Assembly (NCBI GenBank): GCA_902766365.1
Contig: CACXDC010000042.1
Location: forward strand, 1 to 39,437
Direction: 5' to 3'
Source of the DNA: an uncultured Lachnospiraceae bacterium
GTDB lineage: Bacteria > Bacillota > Clostridia > Lachnospirales > Lachnospiraceae
Length of the DNA: 39,437 bases
Shown: piece after piece, positions 23,714 through 32,993 of the stretch
Position numbering within the stretch: the first letter of the stretch is position 1
Layout: every line of letters begins with the position of its first letter
The notes under the pieces: model-generated
Told to the model about the DNA's origin: nothing
Seen by the model: only the letters and a program-made list of their open reading frames with translations
The model's database searches: none
Program-made: the position numbers and the translations under genes

Positions 23714-25207
23714 TTACTGCACAATCAGATTGGTATATCCCATCAGGCTTTCATCCACAGCCCTTGCTGCTTCCCTGCCCTCACGGATCGCCCATACTAC
23801 AAGGGACTGGCCTCTGTGCATATCTCCGGCTGTAAAGACATTCTTCACGCTGGTTTCATAGGCACCTGCGCCGGTCTTCACATTGCTTCTCTCATTGATA
23901 TCTACATGGAACGCATCTGTTACATATTTCTGGCTTCCAAGGAACCCTGCCGCGATCAGCACGATCTCTGCGGGAAGGGTCTGCTCGGAGCCCGGCACCT
24001 CGCTCATCTTCATCCGTCCGCTTGCAGGATCCTTCTCCCAGGAAAGCTTCACGATCTTGACTGCCTTAAGGCTGCCGTTTTTATCCTTCACAAATTCCTT
24101 CACCGTAGACTCATAGATCCGGGGATCATGGCCAAATACAGCGATAGCTTCCTCCTGTCCATAATCTGTCTTGCAGATCTTCGGCCATTCCGGCCAGGGA
24201 TTGCTGGCACTTCTGGTATCGGGAGCCTTTGGCATCATCTCGATCTGTGTTACGGACTTGCAGCCATGACGGATGCTGGTTCCCACACAGTCATTTCCGG
24301 TATCACCACCGCCAATGATAACTACATTTTTGCCCTTGGTATCCACATATTTCTTGTCTTCAAAATCAGAATCCAGCAGGCTCTTCGTATTGGCCTTCAG
24401 GAAGTCTACTGCAAAGTAGATCCCCTTGGCATCCCTGCCCGGTACACTGATATCTCTCGGGTTGGAAGCACCGCAGGCAAGTACGACTCTGTCATACTCC
24501 TTCAAGAGCTTTTCTGCCTTGATATCCTTACCGACATCCACACCGGTTTTAAACACGATGCCTTCTGCCTCCATGACCTTGATCTTACGGTCTACGATAT
24601 GCTTCTCCAGCTTCATATTGGGGATTCCGTACATCAAAAGTCCACCAACCCTGTCAGAACGCTCATACACCGTTACGCTGTGGCCTCTTTTATTCAGCTG
24701 ATCAGCAACAGCAAGTCCGGAAGGACCGCTTCCTACAACTGCTACCGTCTTTCCTGTCCGAACCTTGGGAGGCTTCGGATCGGCATAGCCCTTTTCATAG
24801 GCATTCTCAATAATCGCATATTCATTTTCCTTCGTGGCAACCGGATCCCCGATCAGATTGCAGGTGCAGGCTGCTTCACAGAGCGCCGGGCACACACGGG
24901 AGGTAAACTCCGGAAAGCTGTTCGTCTTTTTCAGACGGTTATAGGCCTGCTGCCAGTTTCCGGTATAAACAAGATCATTCCATTCCGGCACCAGATTGTG
25001 CAGGGGGCAGCCGCTTGTCATTCCGCAGATGTTCATTCCTGCCTGACAGAAGGGCACACCGCAGTCCATACATCTTGCTCCCTGAAGCTGCTGCTTTTCT
25101 TTCGAGAGGTGCTCATGGAACTCATTAAAATTCTTAATCCTGTCCTTAGGCTTTACGTCCTTTGATACTTCTCTTTTATAATCCATAAATCCTGTTGGTT
25201 TTCCCAT
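23714..25207 (-). CDS. gltD: Glutamate synthase (NADPH) small subunit
   Basis: The 497-residue protein is a full-length GltD. N-terminal cysteines for two 4Fe-4S clusters are Cys46, Cys49, Cys54 and Cys61 or Cys67, and Cys106, Cys110, Cys114 and Cys116. The FAD-binding loop GSGPSG is at 159-164 and the NADPH-binding loop GGGDTG at 299-304. It passes electrons from NADPH to the large subunit, which converts glutamine and 2-oxoglutarate to two glutamates in the cytosol. AAGGAGGTGTCACG precedes the ATG, and the gap to gltB is 12 bp, so the subunits are co-translated from one mRNA. Confidence 0.97.
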   Translation of the reverse strand: MGKPTGFMDYKREVSKDVKPKDRIKNFNEFHEHLSKEKQQLQGARCMDCGVPFCQAGMNICGMTSGCPLHNLVPEWNDLVYTGNWQQAYNRLKKTNSFPEFTSRVCPALCEAACTCNLIGDPVATKENEYAIIENAYEKGYADPKPPKVRTGKTVAVVGSGPSGLAVADQLNKRGHSVTVYERSDRVGGLLMYGIPNMKLEKHIVDRKIKVMEAEGIVFKTGVDVGKDIKAEKLLKEYDRVVLACGASNPRDISVPGRDAKGIYFAVDFLKANTKSLLDSDFEDKKYVDTKGKNVVIIGGGDTGNDCVGTSIRHGCKSVTQIEMMPKAPDTRSASNPWPEWPKICKTDYGQEEAIAVFGHDPRIYESTVKEFVKDKNGSLKAVKIVKLSWEKDPASGRMKMSEVPGSEQTLPAEIVLIAAGFLGSQKYVTDAFHVDINERSNVKTGAGAYETSVKNVFTAGDMHRGQSLVVWAIREGREAARAVDESLMGYTNLIVQ

Positions 25208-25219
25208 CGTGACACCTCC

Positions 25220-28200
25220 TTATTTTGCTGCCCTGACTGCGTAGAATGCTTCGATCTGTGCCTGCTCTGCAGAAAGACCCTTTTCCTCCATCTGTACGAT
25301 GGTAGCCAGCATCTTTTCGTAGTCATGAGGGATGATCTTCTTGAACTTCGGCAGATAATCACTGAAATGATCCAGAATCATCTTACCCTTTTCAGAATTG
25401 GTCAGAGCCACATGCTCCTTGATCATATCCTTCAGTTCAATAACATCATATTTGGAAGTTACTTCATAGGAAGATACCATTTCCTTGTTCAGGCGGATAT
25501 ACAGGTCATTGTCCTCATCCAGTACATAAGCCACACCGCCGCTCATACCTGCAGCAAAGTTCTTGCCTGTATGGCCAAGGACTACCACACGGCCTCCTGT
25601 CATATATTCACAGCCATGGTCACCCACGCCCTCTACAACAGCGATCGCACCAGAGTTTCTGACACAGAAACGCTCACCAGCTACACCATTGATAAAGGCT
25701 TTTCCACTGGTTGCACCATACAGTGCCACATTTCCGATAATGATATTTTCATCTGCTTTGAACCGGCTTCCCTTCGGTGGATATACGATCAGCTTACCGC
25801 CGGATAAGCCCTTGCCAAAGTAGTCGTTGGAATCTCCCACAAGCTCAAGTGTCAGTCCCTTCGGGATAAAGGCACCAAAGCTCTGTCCGCCGGCACCGTT
25901 ACACAGTACACGGTAGGTATCCTCTGCCACCTGATCCCCAAGTCTTCTTGTGATCTCGGAACCAAGGATCGTACCAAAGGCTCTGTCCGTATTCTTGACA
26001 TCTACCTCAATGCTTCTTCTTGCACCGGTTTCAATGGCCTTGTCAAGCTGCTTTAACAGTACCTTTTCGTCCATGGTATTTTCCAGCTTGAAATCGTAAA
26101 CCTGCTTCGGATCAAAGGTAACCTTCTCCTTGCTGCCCACATAGGGATTCTCAAGGATCAGACTTAAATCTACCTGCTTCTGGCTCTTAGAAAGGTTATC
26201 CTTTACCTTCAGGAACTCGGTATGACCGACCAGCTCATCCACAGTCCTTACACCAAGCTTTGCCATATATTCCCGCAGCTCCTCTGCGATAAAGTGCATG
26301 AAGTTGATCACATACTCCGGCTTTCCTCTGAAATTCTTACGAAGCTCCGGATTCTGGGTAGCCACACCCACAGGACATGTGTCCAGATTGCAGACTCTCA
26401 TCATGACACATCCCATGGTTACCAGGGGTGCTGTCGCAAAGCCGAATTCCTCTGCACCAAGGATCGCTGCGATAGCTACGTCACGACCGCTCATCAGCTT
26501 ACCGTCTGTCTCGATCCTTACCTTATTACGAAGTCCGTTCATGATCAGCGTCTGGTGTGTCTCTGCAAGTCCAAGCTCCCAGGGAAGTCCTGCATTGTGA
26601 ATGGAATTCCTCGGTGCCGCACCGGTACCACCATCATAACCGGAGATCAGGATAACCTGTGCACCGGCCTTCGCAACACCGGCTGCAACAGTACCAACAC
26701 CAGCTTCAGAAACCAGCTTGACACTAATCCTTGCCTGCTTGTTGGCATTCTTCAGATCATAAATCAGCTCTGCCAGATCCTCGATAGAATAAATATCGTG
26801 ATGAGGCGGCGGGGAGATCAGACCTACGCCTGGTGTTGAATGTCTGGTCTTTGCGATCCAGGGATAAACCTTGCCTGCCGGCAGATGTCCGCCTTCACCG
26901 GGCTTTGCTCCCTGTGCCATTTTGATCTGGATCTCATTGGCGCTTACCAGATATCTGCTGGTTACACCGAAACGTCCGCTGGCTACCTGTTTGATGGCAG
27001 AGCATCTGTTCTTGCCATCAGCCCCTGCGGAAAGTCTCTCCAGATCCTCACCACCTTCACCGGAATTGGAGCGTCCGTGAATGGTGTTCATTGCAATTGC
27101 CAGTGTCTCATGGGCTTCCTTTGAAATGGAACCATAGCTCATGGCTCCTGTCTTAAATCTGGTTACAATGGAATCCACACTTTCTACTTCCTCGATCGGG
27201 ATTCCTTTTTCCGGATAATTGAAATCCATCAGGCCACGCAGGTTCTTTACTGAATCCTCATCATTGACAAGGGCTGTATACTGCTTGAACATCTGATAAT
27301 CACCACGCTTTGTGGATTCCTGCAGCATATGGATCGTTGCCGGATTGTACAGATGCTCGTCACCACCACTTCTCATCTTGTGATGTCCCACACTGTTCAG
27401 TGTCAGGTCATTTGCAAGTCCCAGCGGGTCAAAAGCCTGTGAATGCAGTGCATCCACTTCCTTTTCAATATCCTTTAAGGTAATACCACCCACACGGCAT
27501 ACCGTATGAGGGAAATATTTGTTAATAACATCCTTATCAATACCGATTGCTTCAAAGATCTGGGATCCTTCATAGGACTGGATCGTACTGATTCCCATTT
27601 TGGAAGCGATTTTGACAATGCCATGTAAAATAGCGTTGTTGTAATCATCAACGGCTGCATAATAATCCTTGTCAAGCATATGGCTGTCGATCAGCTCGCG
27701 GATGGATTCCTGCGCAAGATAAGGATTGATCGCACAGGCACCATAACCAAGCAGGGTAGCAAAATCATGCACATCCCTGGGTTCTCCTGACTCCAGGATC
27801 AGCGCTACACTGGTCTTTTTCTTGGTTACGACCAGATGTCTGTTCAAAGCTGATACGGCAAGCAGAGACGGGATTGCCACGTGATTTTCATCTACGCCCC
27901 TGTCAGACAGGATCATGATGTTCACACCGTCCCTGTAAGCTCTGTCCACCTCTACGAACAGTCTGTCAATAGCACGCTCAAGGCTCGTATTCTTATAATA
28001 GGTGATCGGAATCACTTCTGCCTTAAAGCCTTCCTGATTTATATCCTTGATCTTCATCAGATCGGTATTGGTCAGGATCGGATTGCTTACCTGCATCACG
28101 TGGCAGTTCTTCGGGGTTTCCTCCAGGATATTGCCGTCGGTTCCCACGTAAACAGTTGTTGAAGTAACCACTTCCTCACGGATCGCATCAATAGGCGGGT

Positions 28201-29770
28201 TGGTTACCTGCGCAAATTTCTGCTTGAAATAATGGAAAAGAGGATGATTGGTCTTGCTCAGAACCGGGATCGGGGTATCCACTCCCATGGCTGCAATAGC
28301 CTCGGCTCCGTTCTTCGCCATGGGAAGAATGCTCGTCTTTAACTCTTCGTAGGTATAACCGAAGGCCTTCTGCATCCGCTGTCTTTCTTCATATGCAAAT
28401 TCCGGTACTCTTTCATTCGGAATCTTCAGATCCCGCAGATGGATCAGGTTGCTGTCCAGCCACTCACCATAAGGCTGTCTGGAAGCATAACCCTCTTTCA
28501 GTTCATTATCATCAATGACCTTGCCCTTTGTGACATCCACAAGCAGCATCTTGCCGGGACGAAGTCTTTCCTTTACAAGGATCTTTGAAGGGTCAATATC
28601 AAGTACCCCAACCTCAGAGGAAAGGATCAGCTGGTCATCGTCTGTGATCACATAACGGGAAGGACGAAGACCGTTTCTGTCAAGCACTGCTCCCATCACA
28701 TCACCATCACAGAAAAGAATGGAAGCCGGGCCATCCCATGGCTCCATCATGGTTGCGTAGTACTGATAGAAGTCCTTTTTGTGCTGGGACATGGTCTTGT
28801 TGTTTTCCCATGGCTCCGGGATCGTGATCATCACTGCATGGGGAAGATCCATGCCGCTCATGACAAGGAACTCCAGCGTGTTATCCAGCATGGCTGAGTC
28901 AGAGCCTGCTGTATTGACTACCGGCAGTACCTTATGCAGCACGCTGTGCAGATGCTCGGATTCCATGTTTTCCTCACGGGCAAGCATCTTATCCGCATTA
29001 CCCTGAATGGTATTGATCTCACCGTTATGCACGATAAATCGGTTCGGGTGGGCTCTCTCCCAGCTTGGATTGGTATTGGTAGAGAAACGGGAATGTACCA
29101 TGGCAATGGCAGATTCGAAATCCTTATCCTGCAGATCCGCAAAGAAAGTACGGAGCTGTCCAACCAGGAACATTCCTTTATATACGATCGTCCTGCTGGA
29201 TAAGGAAACCACATAGGTATTATCTGAGGACTGTTCAAATACTCTTCTTACAATATAAAGCATGCGGTCAAAATCAAGCCCCTTTTCCACCTGTGCGGGC
29301 TTCTTTATAAATGCCTGCATGATATGGGGCATACACTCAACTGCCTTATGTCCGAGAACCTCCGGATGGGTAGGAACCTCTCTCCATCCAAGAAAAGTAA
29401 GTCCTTCCTTCTCTACGATGATCTCAAACATCTTCTTGGCCTGATTCTTCTGCAGCTCATCCTGAGGAAAGAAAAACATACCAACGCCATATTCTCTGTC
29501 CTCTCCCAGTGTGATCCCAAGGCTCTTTGTCACTCTCTTAAAAAATTTATGGGGGATCTGCGTCAGAATACCAACACCGTCACCGGTCTTACCTTCTGCA
29601 TCCTTTCCGGCACGATGCTCCAGATTCTCAACGATCTTCAATGCATTTTCAACGGTTTCTCTGCTCTTCACACCCTTAATGTTTACACAGGCACCGATAC
29701 CGCAGTTATCATGCTCAAACTCCGGACGGTACAGAGGTGCATCTGGCACGGTCTTTTTCACATCAAACAT
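25220..29770 (-). CDS. gltB: Glutamate synthase large subunit
   Basis: The 1516-residue protein has the complete GltB layout. A short propeptide precedes the N-terminal nucleophile Cys23 (DNCGIGACVNIKG) of the glutaminase domain. A central region and FMN-binding synthase domain follow (PGEGGHLPAGKVYPWIAKTR, SGYDGGTGAAPRNSIHNAG). The 3Fe-4S cysteines Cys1121, Cys1127 and Cys1132 (CVMMRVCNLDTC) have the family spacing. The C-terminal beta-helix domain is GXXG-rich. GGGAAGGAGATCCACAAA precedes the ATG. A promoter, a terminator hairpin and a 17-bp palindrome lie in the leader. Confidence 0.98.
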   Translation of the reverse strand: MFDVKKTVPDAPLYRPEFEHDNCGIGACVNIKGVKSRETVENALKIVENLEHRAGKDAEGKTGDGVGILTQIPHKFFKRVTKSLGITLGEDREYGVGMFFFPQDELQKNQAKKMFEIIVEKEGLTFLGWREVPTHPEVLGHKAVECMPHIMQAFIKKPAQVEKGLDFDRMLYIVRRVFEQSSDNTYVVSLSSRTIVYKGMFLVGQLRTFFADLQDKDFESAIAMVHSRFSTNTNPSWERAHPNRFIVHNGEINTIQGNADKMLAREENMESEHLHSVLHKVLPVVNTAGSDSAMLDNTLEFLVMSGMDLPHAVMITIPEPWENNKTMSQHKKDFYQYYATMMEPWDGPASILFCDGDVMGAVLDRNGLRPSRYVITDDDQLILSSEVGVLDIDPSKILVKERLRPGKMLLVDVTKGKVIDDNELKEGYASRQPYGEWLDSNLIHLRDLKIPNERVPEFAYEERQRMQKAFGYTYEELKTSILPMAKNGAEAIAAMGVDTPIPVLSKTNHPLFHYFKQKFAQVTNPPIDAIREEVVTSTTVYVGTDGNILEETPKNCHVMQVSNPILTNTDLMKIKDINQEGFKAEVIPITYYKNTSLERAIDRLFVEVDRAYRDGVNIMILSDRGVDENHVAIPSLLAVSALNRHLVVTKKKTSVALILESGEPRDVHDFATLLGYGACAINPYLAQESIRELIDSHMLDKDYYAAVDDYNNAILHGIVKIASKMGISTIQSYEGSQIFEAIGIDKDVINKYFPHTVCRVGGITLKDIEKEVDALHSQAFDPLGLANDLTLNSVGHHKMRSGGDEHLYNPATIHMLQESTKRGDYQMFKQYTALVNDEDSVKNLRGLMDFNYPEKGIPIEEVESVDSIVTRFKTGAMSYGSISKEAHETLAIAMNTIHGRSNSGEGGEDLERLSAGADGKNRCSAIKQVASGRFGVTSRYLVSANEIQIKMAQGAKPGEGGHLPAGKVYPWIAKTRHSTPGVGLISPPPHHDIYSIEDLAELIYDLKNANKQARISVKLVSEAGVGTVAAGVAKAGAQVILISGYDGGTGAAPRNSIHNAGLPWELGLAETHQTLIMNGLRNKVRIETDGKLMSGRDVAIAAILGAEEFGFATAPLVTMGCVMMRVCNLDTCPVGVATQNPELRKNFRGKPEYVINFMHFIAEELREYMAKLGVRTVDELVGHTEFLKVKDNLSKSQKQVDLSLILENPYVGSKEKVTFDPKQVYDFKLENTMDEKVLLKQLDKAIETGARRSIEVDVKNTDRAFGTILGSEITRRLGDQVAEDTYRVLCNGAGGQSFGAFIPKGLTLELVGDSNDYFGKGLSGGKLIVYPPKGSRFKADENIIIGNVALYGATSGKAFINGVAGERFCVRNSGAIAVVEGVGDHGCEYMTGGRVVVLGHTGKNFAAGMSGGVAYVLDEDNDLYIRLNKEMVSSYEVTSKYDVIELKDMIKEHVALTNSEKGKMILDHFSDYLPKFKKIIPHDYEKMLATIVQMEEKGLSAEQAQIEAFYAVRAAK

Positions 29771-29793
29771 TTTGTGGATCTCCTTCCCTTAGT

Positions 29794-29810
29794 AAATTAC
29801 GACGTAATTT
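29794..29810. promoter_or_regulatory. Palindrome in the gltB leader
   Basis: AAATTACGACGTAATTT is a perfect 17-bp palindrome around a central base. It lies 24-40 bp before the gltB ATG and ends about 5 bp before its ribosome binding site. It could be an operator or an RNA hairpin that affects translation. Confidence 0.5.
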
Positions 29811-29820
29811 CCCATGACAT

Positions 29821-29860
29821 AAAAAAGCCGCAAAAAGAGCTATGCTCGCTCCTTTGCGAC
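29821..29860 (-). terminator. Terminator between the gltB promoter and gltB
   Basis: On the minus strand GTCGCAAAGGAGC pairs with GCTCTTTTTGCGGC (13 pairs including wobbles, one bulged T), with a 7-nt loop, followed by six T. It lies after the CPBP gene stop at 29968 and could end that operon. A good promoter sits between that stop and the hairpin, so it may also act as an attenuator of gltBD. Confidence 0.8.
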
Positions 29861-29873
29861 TTTCATTGAAATC

Positions 29874-29902
29874 AATATACATCACTTTTTACTATTTGTA
29901 AA
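29874..29902 (-). promoter_or_regulatory. Promoter of gltBD
   Basis: On the minus strand TTTACA (29902-29897) and TATATT (29879-29874) are separated by 17 bp. Transcription would begin near 29867, only a few bases before the terminator hairpin. I found no better promoter between the hairpin and gltB. Confidence 0.6.
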
Positions 29903-29967
29903 TAATGACTTTTCTTATCATTGTCAGATTATTTGTGAATTTACTTTCTGTTCTTCTTTTATCAGAT

Positions 29968-30843
29968 TTATTCATCAATTATCTGCTTATTTTCTCCCAT
30001 TTCGCACAACTTAAGGTACCATACTCCCAATCCTGCTGCAAAAAACAGTAAAGCAACTGCCAGTCCGATGGCCACTGTACTGTTCAGATCCCGAAGTCCA
30101 TTCCTGTAAGTCACGGTAAATACCGTAACATTAGCCACCGCATGAAATGTCACCGGGGCTGCAAAACTTTCTGACCTTTCATAAACTATGGCAATGATCA
30201 CCCCAAGCAGAAATCCATACAATGCCTGCACCGTATTTCCATGGTAAAGGCCAAAAAGCAGTGCAGAAAGCGGTACTGCCAGCTTCACAGAAAAACACCG
30301 TTTCATCCGGTTATAAATGATACCACGGAACACTGCCTCTTCTGCAATGGGTGAAATCACCCCATACAATACAAGCCCAATGGCAAAGGCCACCCCATAC
30401 TGCGCCTCTTCTACTCTGGTATAGGCTGCTGAACTCTCTGTGATCCCCATCTGGAAAAACAGGATATTCACACCCATGGATACACACAGTGCGATCGCTG
30501 CCAGTACACCATAGGAGGTTACATTTCCCTTTTTCTTCCATACCGGAAGTGCTTCCTTCTTCAGCATGCCCCATATGGGGAGCATGCCAAGCAATATGGC
30601 AATGCCGCTGACCATGCCGTTTGCTGTCTGGCCATTCTTCATAAGCCATTCCCTTAAGACTCCATCATTTCCGGAAAGCATCAGCTCAAGTCCTCCCCAG
30701 AGAACGATCTGGGCGAAGTCATGCACCACATAATAAAGAAAAAGCGGCAGCAACAGATATACCGCTTTCTTCATGGATTTCCATTTTTTCAGTTCTTCTG
30801 CTGGCCATGCCAGTTCCATGGTCTGTAAAAATCCCATCTTCAT
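29968..30843 (-). CDS. CPBP family intramembrane glutamic endopeptidase
   Basis: The frame extends upstream to 30975, but that part lies inside the HAD gene and is arginine-rich shadow sequence. The ATG at 30843, overlapping the HAD stop as ATGA, gives 291 residues. About seven or eight membrane helices are apparent. The three CPBP (Abi/Rce1) motifs are present: EExxxR at Glu168, Glu169 and Arg173; FxxxH ending at His201; and HxxxN at His234 and Asn238. These residues form the active site of membrane proteases that process prenylated proteins or peptide bacteriocins. The substrate here is unknown. It is the last gene of a five-gene operon. Confidence 0.88.
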   Translation of the reverse strand: MKMGFLQTMELAWPAEELKKWKSMKKAVYLLLPLFLYYVVHDFAQIVLWGGLELMLSGNDGVLREWLMKNGQTANGMVSGIAILLGMLPIWGMLKKEALPVWKKKGNVTSYGVLAAIALCVSMGVNILFFQMGITESSAAYTRVEEAQYGVAFAIGLVLYGVISPIAEEAVFRGIIYNRMKRCFSVKLAVPLSALLFGLYHGNTVQALYGFLLGVIIAIVYERSESFAAPVTFHAVANVTVFTVTYRNGLRDLNSTVAIGLAVALLFFAAGLGVWYLKLCEMGENKQIIDE

Positions 30844-31520
30844 CCCTTCACCTGTCCTGTCAGCAGGATCTCTTTCAGCTCTTCTACTGTTCCCGCAATG
30901 GCATCGGCTCCTTCTGCCTCCAGCTCTCCTTCTGCTGCAAAGCCATAGTGCACACCTACCCCAGTCAGCTTCCATGCCCTGGCTCCCTGGATGTCAAACT
31001 CCCGATCCCCGATCATGGCACAGCTCTCCCTGCGCTCTTCCTCAGACAATTCCAGGATACCAAGCTGTCGCAGTGCTTCCTCTACCACTTCCTCTTTCTT
31101 TTCCCTGCTGCCATCAAGACCGCTTCCGACCACAACAGAAAAATATTTTTCAATGTCAAAATGATCCAGCACCTTTTTCACAAATACCTCCGGCTTACTG
31201 GATGCTACGGCCAGATGACACCCGGCCTCTGACAGAGCCTGCAGCATTTCCGGTACTCCTTCATACACCTGGTTTTCAAAAATACCGATCGGACGGAACC
31301 TCTCCCGGTAAAATTCCACTGCTCTTTTCGCCATATCCCGATCCATACCGTAATACTTCTGAAAGCTTGTATGAAGCGGCGGTCCGATAAAGCACTCCAG
31401 CTTCTTCAGATCAGGCTCCTCGATCCCACACTTTGCAAGGGCATACTGCACGCACTTTGTGATCCCTTCCCGGGAATCCGTCAGTGTGCCGTCAAGATCA
31501 AACAAACAATATTGGTACAT
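30840..31520 (-). CDS. HAD-family phosphatase, phosphoglycolate phosphatase-like
   Basis: The 226-residue protein has the HAD nucleophile motif DLDGT (Asp8, Asp10), a helical cap (about 18-85), the motif II region LAVASSKPEVFVKKVLDHF and the motif III/IV region MIGDREFDIQGARA. It resembles the Gph/PpaX group that dephosphorylates phosphoglycolate, pyrophosphate or small phosphosugars; the substrate cannot be told. AAGGATATCATC precedes the ATG. It follows the S1-domain gene by 16 bp and overlaps the CPBP gene by four bases, so it is co-transcribed with both. Confidence 0.88.
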   Translation of the reverse strand: MYQYCLFDLDGTLTDSREGITKCVQYALAKCGIEEPDLKKLECFIGPPLHTSFQKYYGMDRDMAKRAVEFYRERFRPIGIFENQVYEGVPEMLQALSEAGCHLAVASSKPEVFVKKVLDHFDIEKYFSVVVGSGLDGSREKKEEVVEEALRQLGILELSEEERRESCAMIGDREFDIQGARAWKLTGVGVHYGFAAEGELEAEGADAIAGTVEELKEILLTGQVKG

Positions 31521-31536
31521 GTGATGATATCCTTCC

Positions 31537-32442
31537 CTACAGCTTCAGCTTCGCAAACAGATCCCCGAGGCTTGTTCCAAGACTCTCTCCCGAGCTGTAC
31601 TGCTTCGCATCTGTATCCTCGATCTCTTCTGCCTGCGCATTTTCCTCTGCTGCCTTAATGCTTAAGGAAATCCTGCCGTCATTGGTGTTTAATACCTTGA
31701 CCTTAACCTTATCGCCTGCCTTCAGAACCTCTGAAGGCTTCTTGATCCTTTTTTCACAAATCTGTGAAATATGAACCAGACCGCTCAGTCCATCCTGCAG
31801 TGCTACAAAGGCTCCATAGGGCTGCAGACTCTCTACCGTTCCATTCAGAATCGTTCCCGGTACGATCATGGCTACCTTGTGGTCATGTGCTTCCTTCTCC
31901 TGCTCTCTTAAAATTTCCTTTGCTGAAAGAACCAGCTTCTGCTTCTCCGGATCCACCGTGATCACGCGCACGTTAAGCTGCCTGCCCTGGAAAGGTGCCA
32001 GATCCTCCACATACTGCAGGGAAAGCTGGGACGCCGGAATAAATCCACGGATTCCTTCCACATAGGCAACCACACCGGCATTTACTACTTCACTGACCTT
32101 TACGGTCAGCTCTTTCTTTTCTTCCAGATACGTCTTCAGTACATCCCATGCGGTATCCTGCTGCGCTTCCTTTTTGGAAAGCAGTATATTGCCATGTCCG
32201 TCGTCCATACTGATGACCTCTGCTTCGATCTCATCCCCTACCGCAACATCTGTCATAAGGGAAAAGGAGGGATCATTACTCATATCCTCTGCCTTAATGA
32301 TCCCCTGTGCGTAATACTTCAGATCTAAAGTCACTTCCTCTTCATTTACGTCAATGACCGTTCCTGAAATGAGATCTCCTTCACTGATCTTGCGGAAGCT
32401 GGCCTCCAGCTCCCTTTCATAGTCCTTCATTGATTCTTCCAT
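31537..32442 (-). CDS. S1 RNA-binding domain protein (ribosomal protein S1-like)
   Basis: The ATG at 32442 overlaps the rubrerythrin stop as TAATG and has CGGAG nine bases upstream, giving 301 residues. The longer frame to 32499 lies inside rubrerythrin. Three S1 domains are visible at about 23-92, 109-175 and 194-264; the last has the typical PYGAFVALQDGLSGLVHISQI. Bacillota S1-like proteins with three or four domains bind mRNA and influence translation or decay. It is shorter than E. coli S1 (six domains) and is probably not a constitutive ribosomal subunit. An acidic tail follows the last domain. Confidence 0.88.
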   Translation of the reverse strand: MEESMKDYERELEASFRKISEGDLISGTVIDVNEEEVTLDLKYYAQGIIKAEDMSNDPSFSLMTDVAVGDEIEAEVISMDDGHGNILLSKKEAQQDTAWDVLKTYLEEKKELTVKVSEVVNAGVVAYVEGIRGFIPASQLSLQYVEDLAPFQGRQLNVRVITVDPEKQKLVLSAKEILREQEKEAHDHKVAMIVPGTILNGTVESLQPYGAFVALQDGLSGLVHISQICEKRIKKPSEVLKAGDKVKVKVLNTNDGRISLSIKAAEENAQAEEIEDTDAKQYSSGESLGTSLGDLFAKLKL

Positions 32443-32978
32443 TAGTAATTCTCCGCCTTTACCTGAAAATAGCTCTGTGGATGTGCACATACCGGACAAA
32501 CCTCCGGAGCTTCCTTACCGATGCAGATATGTCCACAGTTGCGGCACTGCCAGATCGTATCACCATCTTTGGAAAATACAACGCCCTGCTCGATATTGGT
32601 GATCAGTCTGCGGTATCTTTCCTCATGCTCCTTCTCAATGGCAGCTACCCCTTCAAATAAAGCGGCGATCTGCTCAAAGCCTTCTTCTCTGGCTACTTTG
32701 GCAAACTCACTGTACATATCTGTCCACTCGTAGTTTTCGCCCTCTGCCGCATGTCCAAGGTTCTTAAGGGTAGAATCAATTCCACCGTTGATCAGCTTGT
32801 ACCACATCTTGGCATGCTCTCTCTCGTTGGCTGCTGTCTCTTCAAAAATCGCTGCGATCTGCTGATAGCCGTCCTTCTTTGCCTTGGATGCAAAGTAGGT
32901 GTACTTGTTGGTAGCCATTGACTCTCCTGCAAAGGCCGCCTGTAAATTTGCTTCTGTTTTTGATCCTTTTAACTCCAT
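32442..32978 (-). CDS. rbr: Rubrerythrin
   Basis: The 178-residue protein has the ferritin-like di-iron domain ([19 protein letters not shown], then [11 protein letters not shown], then [11 protein letters not shown] and [12 protein letters not shown], giving the Glu and ExxH ligands). A C-terminal rubredoxin-like domain has two CxxC pairs (QCRNCGH and VCPVCAH). It reduces hydrogen peroxide in the cytosol of anaerobes using electrons from NADH-linked carriers. The flavin reductase gene 15 bp upstream is a plausible partner. Its stop overlaps the S1-domain gene start by one base. Confidence 0.96.
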   Translation of the reverse strand: MELKGSKTEANLQAAFAGESMATNKYTYFASKAKKDGYQQIAAIFEETAANEREHAKMWYKLINGGIDSTLKNLGHAAEGENYEWTDMYSEFAKVAREEGFEQIAALFEGVAAIEKEHEERYRRLITNIEQGVVFSKDGDTIWQCRNCGHICIGKEAPEVCPVCAHPQSYFQVKAENY

Positions 32979-32993
32979 AATTTTCCTCCAGTC

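Noticed and set aside
23516..25165. 549-codon open frame on the plus strand
   Set aside because: It lies opposite gltD, whose identity is certain. The length reflects codon bias of gltD, and no domain is visible.
29841..29867. Eight-codon leader peptide (start ATGAAAGTC) in the gltB leader
   Set aside because: It starts within a few bases of the predicted transcription start, has no room for a ribosome binding site and is not enriched in glutamine or glutamate codons.
30844..30975. N-terminal extension of the CPBP protein
   Set aside because: The sequence lies inside the HAD gene, is arginine-rich and has no ribosome binding site; the ATGA overlap at 30843 is a better start.
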